This document shows positions 45,575 through 53,896 of a stretch of DNA of 64,000 nucleotides, one piece after another (the first letter of the stretch is position 1; each line of letters opens with the position of its first letter). The stretch lies in contig CAZKVJ010000014.1 in assembly GCA_964556225.1 (NCBI GenBank), positions 1-64,000 of the forward strand, given 5' to 3'. Under the pieces are notes generated by a model. That model saw nothing but the letters and a program-made list of their open reading frames with translations, was not told where the DNA came from and searched no databases. Both the position numbers and the translations under genes were made by a program. This stretch comes from CAZKVJ01 sp964556225. GTDB lineage: Bacteria; Actinomycetota; Acidimicrobiia; Acidimicrobiales; Ilumatobacteraceae.

Positions 45575-48208
45575 TCAGCCCCGGGCGGCCGCCGCCGCGA
45601 GCGCGAGCGCCTCGTCCAGTCCCTCGGGGCGCTTGCCGCCGGCGGTGGCGATGTCGCCCTTGCCGCCGCCGCCCCCGCCGACCGCCTTGGCGGCGTCCCG
45701 GATGAGGTCGCCGGCCTGGCGCCCCGTCTCCGGGCGCACGGCGGCCACCAGCGACACGCCGCCGTTGGGCGCCACACCGCCGAGCACCACGGCGCTGACG
45801 TCCGGCTGCTGGCGCACGGCGATCGCCAGGTCGCGCAGATCGCCCGGGGCCAGGTCGTCGACGCGAGCGACCACGACACCGTCGACCGCGCCGGCGGCCA
45901 GCTCCGCCGCCCGACCGCTGGCCAGACGGGCGCGCAGCACCCTGATCTCGTCCTGGAGCGAGCGGACCTCGTCGAGCTTGCGCTCCACACCGGACAGCAC
46001 CTCGGACGGGGTGGTGCCGAGCAGGCGGGCCGCCTCGGCCAGCGTGCGCTCGTCGCGCTGGAGGAGCGCCACGCTGGCCTCTCCGGTGACGGCCTCGAGC
46101 CGGCGAAGGTTCGAGCCGATCGAGCCCTCGCTCACGATCTTGATGGTGCCGATGTCGCCCGTCGCCCGCACGTGCGTGCCGCCGCACAGCTCGACCGACG
46201 GACCGGCCTCGAGCACTCGCACGATGTCGCCGTACTTGTCGCCGAAGAACGCGATGGCACCCATGGCCAGCGCCTCGTCCTTCGTGGTCTCGAAGGCCCG
46301 GACCCGCTCGTTGCCGAGCACCGCCGAGTTGGCCAGCTCCTCGATGCGGTCGAACTCGTCCGGGGTGAGCGCGGCGTAGTGGCTGAAGTCGAAGCGCAGC
46401 CGCTGGTCGTCGACGAGCGAGCCGGCCTGCTTGACGTGCTCGCCGAGCACATGGCGCAGCGCCCAGTGCAGCACGTGGGTGCCAGTGTGGTTGCGCCGGA
46501 TGCGGGCCCGGCGCTCGGCGTCGATGGTGGCGGTGACCTGCTGGCCGGGCACCAGCTCGCCCTCTCGCATCCGGGCGATGTGGCGGCGCAGGCCGGGCAG
46601 GGCGTAGGTGGTGTCGAGCACCTCGGCCACGCCGGTGGGTCCCGTGATCGTGCCGGTGTCGCCGACCTGACCGCCGCTCTCGGCATAGAACGGCGTGCGG
46701 TCGACGAACACCTCGATCAGCGTCGGGTCGTCGGCCGTTCCGGCCGGCAGCACTGCGAGCACCCGGGCCTCGAGCGAATCCTCGGCATCGCCCAGGAACT
46801 CGGTGGTGCCGAACTGCTCGACCAGCTCCCGGTAGTCGTCGAGGCGGGCGTCGTCGGCGGTGCCCGTCTTGCGAGCCTCCTTGGCCCGCCGGCGCTGCTC
46901 GGCCATGGCGGCGTCGAATCCCTCGGTGTCGACATGCACCCCACGCTCGGCCGTTATCTCCTCCGTGACCTCGAGCGGGAAGCCGTACGTGTCGTGGAGC
47001 AAGAAGGCGGTGGCACCGGGCAGCACCGTGGGCCCGGCCGCCAGCTCGTCCTCGAGGATCGCGAGGCCGGTGCGCAGCGTCTGGCGGAAGCGCTCCTCCT
47101 CCTTGGCCAGCACCCCGGTGATGAAGTCGCGGTGCTTCACCAGATCGGGGTACGCGGTGCCCATCACGTCGATGGCGGCGTCGACGAGCGACGGCATGAC
47201 CAGCTTGTCGGTGCCGAGCAGGAAGGCGTGGCGCACCGCCCGGCGGATGATGCGCCGCAGCACGTAGCCGCGCCCCTCGTTGCTGGGGAACACGCCGTCG
47301 TTCACCAGCATCGCCGAGCTCTTCGCGTGCTCGGCGAGCACCCGCAGACTGAAGCTGGGCCGGTCCTCGTAGTCGCCGACCACGTAACGGGCCCCGGTCA
47401 GCAAGCGGGCCTGGTCGATGAGCGGCATCAGCGCGTCGGTCTCCCAGACCGAGTCGACGCCCTGCAGGAGGGCGAGGATCCGCTCGAGCCCCGCGCCGGT
47501 GTCGATCGACGGCTTCGGCAGCGGGGTGCGCACCCCGTTGGCGTCCTGGTCGAACTGCATGAAGACCAGGTTCCAGAACTCCATGAACCGGTCGCCGTGC
47601 GGGTCGTGCAGCGGACCACCGTCCGGGCCGAAGGCCGGACCGCGATCGATGTGGATCTCGCTGCACGGCCCGCACGGGCCGGTGTCGCCCATCTGCCAGA
47701 AGTTGTCCTTGTCGCCGAGGCGCTGGATGCGCTCCATCGGCACACCGACCGCCTCGTGCCAGATCGCCTCCGCTTCGTCGTCGCTGGTGTGCACCGTGAT
47801 CCAGAGGCGATCGCCGTCGAGGCCGAACACCTCGGTCACCAGCTCCCAGCTCCACGGGATGGCGGCTTCCTTGAAGTAGTCGCCGAAGCTGAAGTTGCCG
47901 AGCATCTCGAAGAACACCAGGTGGCGCTTGGTGCGCCCGACGTCATCGAGGTCGTTGTGCTTGCCGCCCGCCCTGGCGCACTTCTGGACGCTGACGGCCC
48001 GCTGGTACGGCGGCACCTCGTCGCCGACGAAGTACGGCTTGAACGGGACCATCCCGGCCACGGTGAACAGCACCGTCGGGTCGTGCGGGATCAGGCTCGC
48101 CGACGGCACGGCCGTGTGGCCGCGATCGATGAAGAAGCCGGTGAACGCGTCGCGCAGCTCGTTGGCGGTGCGCGGAGACCCGAGGGGTGGTCGGTCGAGC
48201 GAGGCCAT
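45575..48208 (-). CDS. alaS: alanyl-tRNA synthetase
   Basis: Class II synthetase with editing. The 877-residue protein has the catalytic core (TVLFTVAGMVPFKPYFVGDE, GDTGPCGPCSEIHIDRG), the editing/zinc domain (RRNHTGTHVLHWALRHVLG, ELCGGTHVRATGDIG) and a C-terminal DHHA1 domain (GGGGGKGDIATAGGKRPEG). ATG at 48208. Start of the long minus-strand run through the aro and pyr genes. Confidence 0.98.
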   Translation of the reverse strand: MASLDRPPLGSPRTANELRDAFTGFFIDRGHTAVPSASLIPHDPTVLFTVAGMVPFKPYFVGDEVPPYQRAVSVQKCARAGGKHNDLDDVGRTKRHLVFFEMLGNFSFGDYFKEAAIPWSWELVTEVFGLDGDRLWITVHTSDDEAEAIWHEAVGVPMERIQRLGDKDNFWQMGDTGPCGPCSEIHIDRGPAFGPDGGPLHDPHGDRFMEFWNLVFMQFDQDANGVRTPLPKPSIDTGAGLERILALLQGVDSVWETDALMPLIDQARLLTGARYVVGDYEDRPSFSLRVLAEHAKSSAMLVNDGVFPSNEGRGYVLRRIIRRAVRHAFLLGTDKLVMPSLVDAAIDVMGTAYPDLVKHRDFITGVLAKEEERFRQTLRTGLAILEDELAAGPTVLPGATAFLLHDTYGFPLEVTEEITAERGVHVDTEGFDAAMAEQRRRAKEARKTGTADDARLDDYRELVEQFGTTEFLGDAEDSLEARVLAVLPAGTADDPTLIEVFVDRTPFYAESGGQVGDTGTITGPTGVAEVLDTTYALPGLRRHIARMREGELVPGQQVTATIDAERRARIRRNHTGTHVLHWALRHVLGEHVKQAGSLVDDQRLRFDFSHYAALTPDEFDRIEELANSAVLGNERVRAFETTKDEALAMGAIAFFGDKYGDIVRVLEAGPSVELCGGTHVRATGDIGTIKIVSEGSIGSNLRRLEAVTGEASVALLQRDERTLAEAARLLGTTPSEVLSGVERKLDEVRSLQDEIRVLRARLASGRAAELAAGAVDGVVVARVDDLAPGDLRDLAIAVRQQPDVSAVVLGGVAPNGGVSLVAAVRPETGRQAGDLIRDAAKAVGGGGGGKGDIATAGGKRPEGLDEALALAAAAARG

Positions 48209-48285
48209 GGGGAGGCGAGCCTACCCGGCGCTCAGCGCCCGCTCCCTGCTGGTTCTGCGGCGTGGGTGGGCCGCCGGCGGGGAGG

Positions 48286-48666
48286 TCAGCCGGAGCGGCG
48301 CCGGGTGGAGCGCCGACGCGGCGGCAGGCCGCCGGGGCGGACCTGGCGGAGCACGATCACCTGCCCCGGCTCGACCGGCATGCCGTCGACGAGCACTTCG
48401 TCGCCGTGGCCGAGCGCGTCGCCGAGCGGCACGGCGCGTCCCTCGATGCGGGCCCGAAGCTCGGCCTCCTTGGCGCGCATCGCCGTGCGGCCCTCGCGCA
48501 CGGCATCGGCGACGGCTTGGCCGCGGCCACGCACCCGACCGGCCGCGGTGCGCGCCACCTGGACCGGCGCCAGCTCGGCCGCCTTGCGGCGCACCTTGCG
48601 CGTGCCGTACGTGGCGCCAGCGGCCCCCGCCACAACCCCACCGACGAACCAGGTCACCCGCTTCAT
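48286..48666 (-). CDS. small membrane-anchored protein, DUF6167-like
   Basis: A 126-residue protein with one N-terminal hydrophobic segment (VTWFVGGVVAGAAGATYGT) followed by a basic helical region (RKVRRKAAELAPVQVARTA). It resembles proteins found between a DUF948 gene and alaS in streptomycetes. The C-terminus is Arg-rich and low in complexity. Function unknown. Its ATG overlaps the DUF948 gene stop by 4 bases. Confidence 0.7.
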   Translation of the reverse strand: MKRVTWFVGGVVAGAAGATYGTRKVRRKAAELAPVQVARTAAGRVRGRGQAVADAVREGRTAMRAKEAELRARIEGRAVPLGDALGHGDEVLVDGMPVEPGQVIVLRQVRPGGLPPRRRSTRRRSG

Positions 48667-49079
48667 GCGCTGCTCCGGCCGATCTGGGCGCGCGCGGCGC
48701 CCGCTTCCTTGCGGCGCAGCCGGCGCACCGCGCGCGACGTCCCGGTGGCGATCGCTGCCGTCTTGATGACCGGGGTCGACAGGGCGACGCGTGCCACCCG
48801 CCCGCTCCCGGACACGGCGTCGCTGATCGCCTCGGCCGAGCCGAGCACGCGGTCGAAGCGATCGAGGTCGTCACGGGCCGCCGCCACCACCTGGCGGGCC
48901 TCAATCGTGCTGGCCCGCATCTGCTCGATGAGCGGCCCGGTCTCCGAGCGCAGCGCCGCCACCTCGCCGCGCAGCGCCTTCAGCGTGTCGAGCACGCGCA
49001 GCAGCACCACGACCAAGGCCGCGAAGCCGAGCGCGAACAGCACCGTGGCGACGACGATCGCCAGCTCACCGGCCGTCAT
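48663..49079 (-). CDS. DUF948-like membrane protein
   Basis: A 138-residue protein with an N-terminal transmembrane helix (LAIVVATVLFALGFAALVVV) and a long coiled-coil-prone region (LDTLKALRGEVAALRSETGP), as in DUF948 proteins. Function unknown; probably associated with the cytoplasmic membrane. ATG at 49079 lies 14 bases inside the 3' end of rarA. Confidence 0.78.
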   Translation of the reverse strand: MTAGELAIVVATVLFALGFAALVVVLLRVLDTLKALRGEVAALRSETGPLIEQMRASTIEARQVVAAARDDLDRFDRVLGSAEAISDAVSGSGRVARVALSTPVIKTAAIATGTSRAVRRLRRKEAGAARAQIGRSSA

Positions 49080-50376
49080 CGACGTGCCCCTCCGGGTGCG
49101 TGTCCCGAGCCCCCATCCGGCGCCGTACCTCCTGCTCGAACCCGTGCCCCGACGGCTCGTAGTACCGCACGTCGGCCAGCTCGTCGGGCCGGTACTGCTG
49201 CGGTGCCCAGCCGCGGGGGTCGTCGTGAGGGTACACGTACCCGGTGCCGTGACCGAGGGATGCTGCGCCTCGGTAATGGGCGTCGCGAAGGTGAGCGGGC
49301 ACCTCGCCGATGCGACCCCGTCGCACGTCGTCGCGGGCGTTCCAGATCCCGAGCGCGGTGCGGTTGCTCTTCGGCGCCGTGGCCAGGTGCACCACGGCCT
49401 GGGCCAGGTTCAGCTGGGCCTCGGGCAGACCGACGTGCTCGAGGGCCTGGGCCGCCGCCACCGCCACGAGCAACGCCTGCGGGTCAGCCATGCCGACGTC
49501 CTCGCTGGCCAGGATCACCAGCCGGCGGGCGATGAATCGGGCGTCCTCTCCCGCCTCGAGCATCCGGGCCAGCCAGTAGAGGCTAGCGTCGGGATCGCTG
49601 CCGCGGATGCTCTTGATGAACGCCGAGATCACGTCGTAGTGGTCGTCGCGGCCGTAGCGCAGCGCGCTCGTCCCGAGTGCCGCCTCGACGTGCTCCAACC
49701 CGACGGCGCCGGGGCTCGCCAGCGCGCACGCCACCTCGAGCGCCGTGAGCACCTGGCGGCCGTCGCCACCGGCCCGGTCGGCGAGCAGGGTGACCGCCTC
49801 GTCGTCCGCGCTGGTCCCCTCTGCCTCCAGACCCCGGTGGATCAGGGTCAGCACGGCGGCGCGATCGAGCGGCTCCAGGCGGAACAGGGTGCTGCGGCTG
49901 CGCAGCGGGGGGTTCACCTCGAAGAACGGGTTCTCGGTGGTGGCACCGATCAGCGTGAGGGTCCCGTCCTCCACCGCGGGGAGGAGAGTGTCCTGCTGGG
50001 ACTTGGAGAACCGGTGGATCTCGTCGAGGAACAGGATCGTGCCCCGCCCGTGCTGGCCGAGGCGGTCGCGGGCCCGCTCGATGACGTCGCGGACGTCCTT
50101 CACGCCGGCGGTCACTGCGGACAGCTGCTCGAACGCCCGGTGCGTGGTGCCGGCGACCGCGAGGGCCAGCGTGGTCTTGCCGGTGCCTGGCGGGCCCCAG
50201 AAGATCGCCGACGTCAGACGGTCCGCCTCGACCAGACGGCGCAGGGCCCGACCAGGCCCCACCAGGTGGTCCTGGCCCACCACCTCGTCGATCGTGCGGG
50301 GGCGCAGGCGGGCGGCCAGCGGCGCCTGGCTGCGGAGTCGCTCCTCGGCGGCCGCTGCGAAGAGATCGTCAGCCAT
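49066..50376 (-). CDS. rarA: replication-associated recombination protein A
   Basis: AAA+ ATPase (MgsA/RarA) acting at stalled forks. Walker A WGPPGTGKTTLALAVA, Walker B TILFLDEIHRF, sensor GATTENPFFEVNPPLRSRS, and a C-terminal tetramerisation part with DDHYDVISAFIKSIRGSDPD. 436 residues from ATG 50376, which overlaps the NUDIX stop by 8 bases. Next to alaS in many actinobacteria. Confidence 0.95.
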   Translation of the reverse strand: MADDLFAAAAEERLRSQAPLAARLRPRTIDEVVGQDHLVGPGRALRRLVEADRLTSAIFWGPPGTGKTTLALAVAGTTHRAFEQLSAVTAGVKDVRDVIERARDRLGQHGRGTILFLDEIHRFSKSQQDTLLPAVEDGTLTLIGATTENPFFEVNPPLRSRSTLFRLEPLDRAAVLTLIHRGLEAEGTSADDEAVTLLADRAGGDGRQVLTALEVACALASPGAVGLEHVEAALGTSALRYGRDDHYDVISAFIKSIRGSDPDASLYWLARMLEAGEDARFIARRLVILASEDVGMADPQALLVAVAAAQALEHVGLPEAQLNLAQAVVHLATAPKSNRTALGIWNARDDVRRGRIGEVPAHLRDAHYRGAASLGHGTGYVYPHDDPRGWAPQQYRPDELADVRYYEPSGHGFEQEVRRRMGARDTHPEGHVDDGR

Positions 50377-50824
50377 CGGCGCGGGGCACGAGCTGCGGGA
50401 GCACCCGCTCGTAGGCGGCCCGCCGCATCTCGATGACGTGCTCGGTGAGCCAGCCGGGCTCGACCCACCGCCACGACGAGAACTCCCGGCCGTCGGCCAC
50501 CGGCTGAGCATCGCCGTTCACGAGCTCGAAGCGGAACCACCGCTGCACCTGCCCTCGCCGCTTGCCGCCCTCGCGCACCTCGGGTGGCCACTCGTAGGCC
50601 ACCCACTCGTCGTGCTCGCCGGTCATGGCCACGTCACCGCTGTGCAGACCGGTCTCCTCGTGCAGCTCACGCCATGCCCCCGCCGCCGGTTCCTCACCGA
50701 GCTCCAGACCTCCCTGGGGCAGCTGCCACTCGCCCGGCGCGTCGGTGCGCTCCATCGCCAGCACGCGCCCGTCGGGGTGGCAGACCACCACCACGACCCC
50801 CGCCCGGAACACCTGCGATCCCAT
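50369..50824 (-). CDS. NUDIX hydrolase
   Basis: A 151-residue pyrophosphohydrolase. The Nudix box reads GGLELGEEPAAGAWRELHEE followed by TGL, complete with the REL...EE metal ligands. RAGVVVVVCHPDGRVLAMER and GEWQLPQGGLE resemble RppH-like enzymes acting on capped RNA or dinucleoside polyphosphates; substrate not certain. ATG at 50824; a hairpin element lies just upstream. Confidence 0.88.
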   Translation of the reverse strand: MGSQVFRAGVVVVVCHPDGRVLAMERTDAPGEWQLPQGGLELGEEPAAGAWRELHEETGLHSGDVAMTGEHDEWVAYEWPPEVREGGKRRGQVQRWFRFELVNGDAQPVADGREFSSWRWVEPGWLTEHVIEMRRAAYERVLPQLVPRADG

Positions 50825-50844
50825 GTCCCGGACGCTACCCGCCT

Positions 50845-50894
50845 CGCGTTTGTTCGACTTGCCAGCGATTTCGCGCTCGAATCGAACAAACGCG
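50845..50894. repeat. palindromic 3'-end element, copy 2
   Basis: CGCGTTTGTTCGA (50845-50857) and TCGAACAAACGCG (50882-50894) form a 13-bp perfect outer stem, with a small inner stem GCGA-TTT-CGC. The plus strand continues CTTGCCAG after the first arm, the same as the element at 52085 except for two bases. It lies 15 bases after the stop of the minus-strand gene at 50909 and 21 bases before the NUDIX start, so it probably ends that transcript. Confidence 0.7.
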
Positions 50895-50908
50895 GAGGGC
50901 GGGGGCCG

Positions 50909-51850
50909 TCAGCGCCACCGGGCTGCGGCACGGTCGTACAGGGCATCCATGGAAGCGACGATCTCAGCGTCGGTCATCCGCCAGGTGAACACCAACGGGC
51001 GCCATCCGTCGGCAACCATGAGGTTCTGGCGCCGGGCGTCCTTGTCGAGGTCGCTGGCGATGGAGTGGGCGCCAAAGCCGTTGCCTTCGAGGAACACCTT
51101 GGACTCCGGATACGCGAAGTCGAGCCGGTACCGGTGCCGGCCGAACGCGATCTCGAACTGCTGGGCTGGAGGCGGGAAGCCGTAGCGGGCGAGCACGGCG
51201 ACGATGCGGGTCTCGAGTGGCGACTCCCCAGGGTCGTAGCCGGGGATCCGCAGGGCGAGCACGGCGCGCAGCCGGGCGACGGACCGCCCCGGCGCCGGAC
51301 GCAGCCCCGCCACACGCTCCCGCAGGTCGTCGATGGTCATCAGGCGTCGGCGCAGCAGGTCGTCGAGGAGCGAGCCGAGGGCGGCGACGCCGAGGGACCC
51401 GCTCATGTCGATCACCAGGCGAGTCGGGGTGGTGCAGCGCACACCGTGACGCCAGGTCACGTCGTCCTTCACGAGCAGCGACGACCGATGGCCGACAACG
51501 CCGTCGAGCCGGACGTGGCGGTTGAGCCCGCCGGTCACGTGGAGAAGCTCGGTGTTGGCGAGCTGCCGGCAGGCGAACAGGCGACCACAGGTGTCGTGTG
51601 AAGCGGCGACCTCCGGTCCGGCAAGCTCCATCGTCGCCACGACCAGCTGCAGCCATGAGGCCGCCGAGCCCTCGACGGCGTAGACGCCGCGCCGCACCCG
51701 ACGCCACTTGCCGCTGGTGACGCGACGCTGGCGAGTGGTCGCGTGAACGGCCTCCCGAGCGATCTGCACCGGGATGACTCCCTGCGTCGCTGCGGCCCGC
51801 TGCTCGGGCGTGGGCGATCGCCGTTGCACCTGAACGCGTGCGCGTCCCAT
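50909..51850 (-). CDS. AbiEi/DUF559-type protein
   Basis: A 313-residue protein of a type common in actinobacteria: an N-terminal winged-helix region like AbiEi antitoxins (RVTSGKWRRVRRGVYAVEG), a middle region, and a C-terminal DUF559/Vsr-like endonuclease fold (RYRLDFAYPESKVFLEGNGF, then DKDARRQNLMVADGWRPLVF). The Asp and Glu of a PD-(D/E)xK-like site are visible but the lysine position is Asn, so nuclease activity is doubtful. No toxin partner gene is adjacent. ATG at 51850. Confidence 0.72.
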   Translation of the reverse strand: MGRARVQVQRRSPTPEQRAAATQGVIPVQIAREAVHATTRQRRVTSGKWRRVRRGVYAVEGSAASWLQLVVATMELAGPEVAASHDTCGRLFACRQLANTELLHVTGGLNRHVRLDGVVGHRSSLLVKDDVTWRHGVRCTTPTRLVIDMSGSLGVAALGSLLDDLLRRRLMTIDDLRERVAGLRPAPGRSVARLRAVLALRIPGYDPGESPLETRIVAVLARYGFPPPAQQFEIAFGRHRYRLDFAYPESKVFLEGNGFGAHSIASDLDKDARRQNLMVADGWRPLVFTWRMTDAEIVASMDALYDRAAARWR

Positions 51851-51959
51851 CGTGACCCTCCATCGATCGATCGAACGAGGGGCACCGCCGTGCCCGATCC
51901 GACCAGACGACGGCATCGCCCGGAACGCGGCCTGGATCGTACGACCGACCCCACCGCGA

Positions 51960-52084
51960 CCCACCCACCCCTCACCGTTTGGTGGGTTTTGGCGCCCGTG
52001 GGGGGGGCAATAGACCCAACCCCGGGCGGGACGCGGGGGGGGGGGGGGGGGGGGGGCCCCGCGCCGCGCGGGGGNNNNNNNNNN
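51960..52084. other. low-quality contig end, 22-G run and 10-N assembly gap
   Basis: From about 51975 the sequence degenerates: CGTTTGGTGGGTTTTGGC resembles a misread copy of the palindrome arm at 52088, followed by GGGGGGGGCAATAGACCCAAC, like a misread second arm. Then come 22 consecutive G (52035-52056), a short C/G tract and 10 Ns (52075-52084). The pattern fits read failure inside a strong hairpin plus scaffolding. No gene crosses it. Confidence 0.85.
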
Positions 52085-52138
52085 CCTGCGTTTGGTCGAT
52101 TTGCCAGCAGATCTGCTGGCAAATCGACCAAACGCAGG
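52085..52138. repeat. 54-bp perfect palindrome 3' of aspS
   Basis: Bases 52085-52111 and 52112-52138 are exact reverse complements (27-bp arms, no loop; centre AGATCT). The arm contains GTTTGGTCGATTTGCCAG. It begins 3 bases beyond the aspS stop codon and can act as a terminator hairpin lacking a U-tract, as is common in actinobacteria. It directly abuts the Ns, so part of its perfection may come from scaffolding, but the shorter relatives at 50845 and 21654 argue that the element is real. Confidence 0.7.
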
Positions 52139-52141
52139 GCG

Positions 52142-53896
52142 TCACGACTTGGGGGGGAGGGTGCGCAGGCCGAGCTCGGCGAGCTGGTTGGCGTCGATGG
52201 CGGTCGGCGCGTTCGTCATCGGGTCCGTGCCCGACTGGGTCTTCGGGAACGCGATCACCTCGCGGATGTTCTCCTCGCCGGCGAGGATCGCCACCAGCCG
52301 GTCGATCCCGAACGCGAACCCGCCGTGCGGCGGCGCCCCGAAGCGGAACGGGTTGACGAAGAACCCGAACTTGCGCTCGGCCTCCTCGTCGCTGATGCCG
52401 AGCGCGTTGAACACCCGGCGCTGCAGCTCGCCGTCGTGGATCCGTATCGAGCCCGACCCGAGTTCCCAGCCGTTGAGCACCAGGTCGTAGGCGAGCGCTC
52501 GCACCGACAGCGGGTCGGTGTCGAAGCGGTCGAGGTCGTCCGGGTGCGGCATGCAGAACGGGTGGTGCCCCGGCTTGGGGCGCCCGGTGGCGGCGTCGAC
52601 GCCGACGAACAGCGGGAACTCCGTGATCCACACGTAGCGGTACGGCCCCTGGTGCACCGGCGGGCGACCGAGGTCGTTGCGCAGCTGCCCCAGCACCTCG
52701 ACCGTCGTCGTCCACTCGTCGGCCACCACGAGCAGCAGGTCGCCGGCCTCGGCGCCGAGCCGCTCGACCAGGCCAGCCTGCTCACCATCGGAGAGGAACT
52801 TCACCACGGGCGACTCGAGCGCGCGTCCCTCGCCCACGCGCAGCCACACCAGCCCCTTGGCGCCGAGCGACTTCGCCCGGTCCGTCAGCTGGTCGAGCTT
52901 GTTGCGGCCGAGCTCGTCGGAGCGACCGGGCACCCGGATGCCCTTGATCGACGCGGCCCCGGCGAAGGCCTTGAACGCCGTCCCGGCGAACAGGTCCGTC
53001 AGCTCGACGAGCTCCATGCCGAAGCGCAGGTCGGGCTTGTCGACCCCGAAGCGCTCCATCGCCTCGCGCCAGGTCATCCGCTCGATCTCCGGCGGCCGCT
53101 CCCCCGTCACCGCTTCCGCCGCCGCCACCACGGCGTTGCTGATCGCCGCCAGCACGTCGTCCTGGCCGACGAAGCTCATCTCCGCATCGAGCTGCATGAA
53201 CTCGTACTGGCGGTCGGCGCGGAGGTCCTCGTCGCGCAGGCAGCGGGCTATCTGGTAGTAGCGGTCGATGCCGGCCACCATCAGCAGCTGCTTGAACAGC
53301 TGCGGTGACTGCGGCAGGGCGTAGAACGACCCGGCGAACTTGCGCGACGGCACCAGGAACTCGCGAGCACCCTCCGGGGTGGACGGCACCAGCATCGGTG
53401 TCTCGACCTCGACGAAGCCCTGCTCCTCCATCGCCCGGCGGATGGCCGAGTTGACGCTGGCCCGCAGGCGCAGGTTCTTCTGCATCCGCTCGCGCCGCAG
53501 GTCGAGGTACCGGTACTGCAGGCGCAACGCCTCCTCGACGTCGTCGGCCCGGGCGTCGATCGGGAACGGCGGCGGCTCGGCGGCGCGCAGCACCTCGACC
53601 TCGCACTCGCCGATCTCGATCTCACCGGTGGGGAGGTTCGGATTGGTGGTGCCCTCGGGACGGGCGCGTACCACCCCGGTGATGCGCAGCACGTACTCGC
53701 TGCGCACGTCGACGGTGTTGTCGACGACGCACTGCACGACGCCGGTGTGGTCACGCAGGTCGACGAAGGCCAGGTGCTCGCCGTGCTCACGGCGCCGGGC
53801 CATCCATCCGCACACGCTCACTCGCCGGCCCACGTCGGTGGGTCCGAGCGCGCCGCACATGTCGGTGCGCAGCGCGGTGTCGAATCTGGGGTTCAT
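52142..53896 (-). CDS. aspS: aspartyl-tRNA synthetase
   Basis: Bacterial-type AspRS of 584 residues: N-terminal OB fold (VSVCGWMARRREHGEHLAFV), class II core interrupted by a GAD insertion domain, motif 2 RCLRDEDLRADRQYEFMQLD, and motif 3 GFAFGIDRLVAILAG. The RRREHG segment has His where tRNA-Asp-specific enzymes often have Leu, which would fit a non-discriminating enzyme working with GatCAB; this is inference. ATG at 53896 overlaps the hisS stop. Confidence 0.97.
   Translation of the reverse strand: MNPRFDTALRTDMCGALGPTDVGRRVSVCGWMARRREHGEHLAFVDLRDHTGVVQCVVDNTVDVRSEYVLRITGVVRARPEGTTNPNLPTGEIEIGECEVEVLRAAEPPPFPIDARADDVEEALRLQYRYLDLRRERMQKNLRLRASVNSAIRRAMEEQGFVEVETPMLVPSTPEGAREFLVPSRKFAGSFYALPQSPQLFKQLLMVAGIDRYYQIARCLRDEDLRADRQYEFMQLDAEMSFVGQDDVLAAISNAVVAAAEAVTGERPPEIERMTWREAMERFGVDKPDLRFGMELVELTDLFAGTAFKAFAGAASIKGIRVPGRSDELGRNKLDQLTDRAKSLGAKGLVWLRVGEGRALESPVVKFLSDGEQAGLVERLGAEAGDLLLVVADEWTTTVEVLGQLRNDLGRPPVHQGPYRYVWITEFPLFVGVDAATGRPKPGHHPFCMPHPDDLDRFDTDPLSVRALAYDLVLNGWELGSGSIRIHDGELQRRVFNALGISDEEAERKFGFFVNPFRFGAPPHGGFAFGIDRLVAILAGEENIREVIAFPKTQSGTDPMTNAPTAIDANQLAELGLRTLPPKS

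Noticed and set aside
45182..48766. Very long open frame on the plus strand opposite alaS
   Set aside because: It is the antisense shadow of alaS and neighbours in GC-rich DNA; the alaS frame has full-length family motifs, the antisense product has none.
50909..51850. Toxin-antitoxin module (AbiE type)
   Set aside because: The winged-helix N-terminus resembles AbiEi, but no AbiEii nucleotidyltransferase gene is adjacent, and the protein carries a DUF559 domain typical of solitary genes.
52035..52056. 22-base G run as a G-quadruplex regulatory element
   Set aside because: It directly precedes assembly Ns and a noisy copy of the palindrome, so a sequencing artefact is much more likely.
52085..52138. 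Palindrome as the terminal inverted repeat of an insertion sequence
   Set aside because: No transposase, target duplication or second end; related copies sit at other gene 3' ends without any mobile-element gene.
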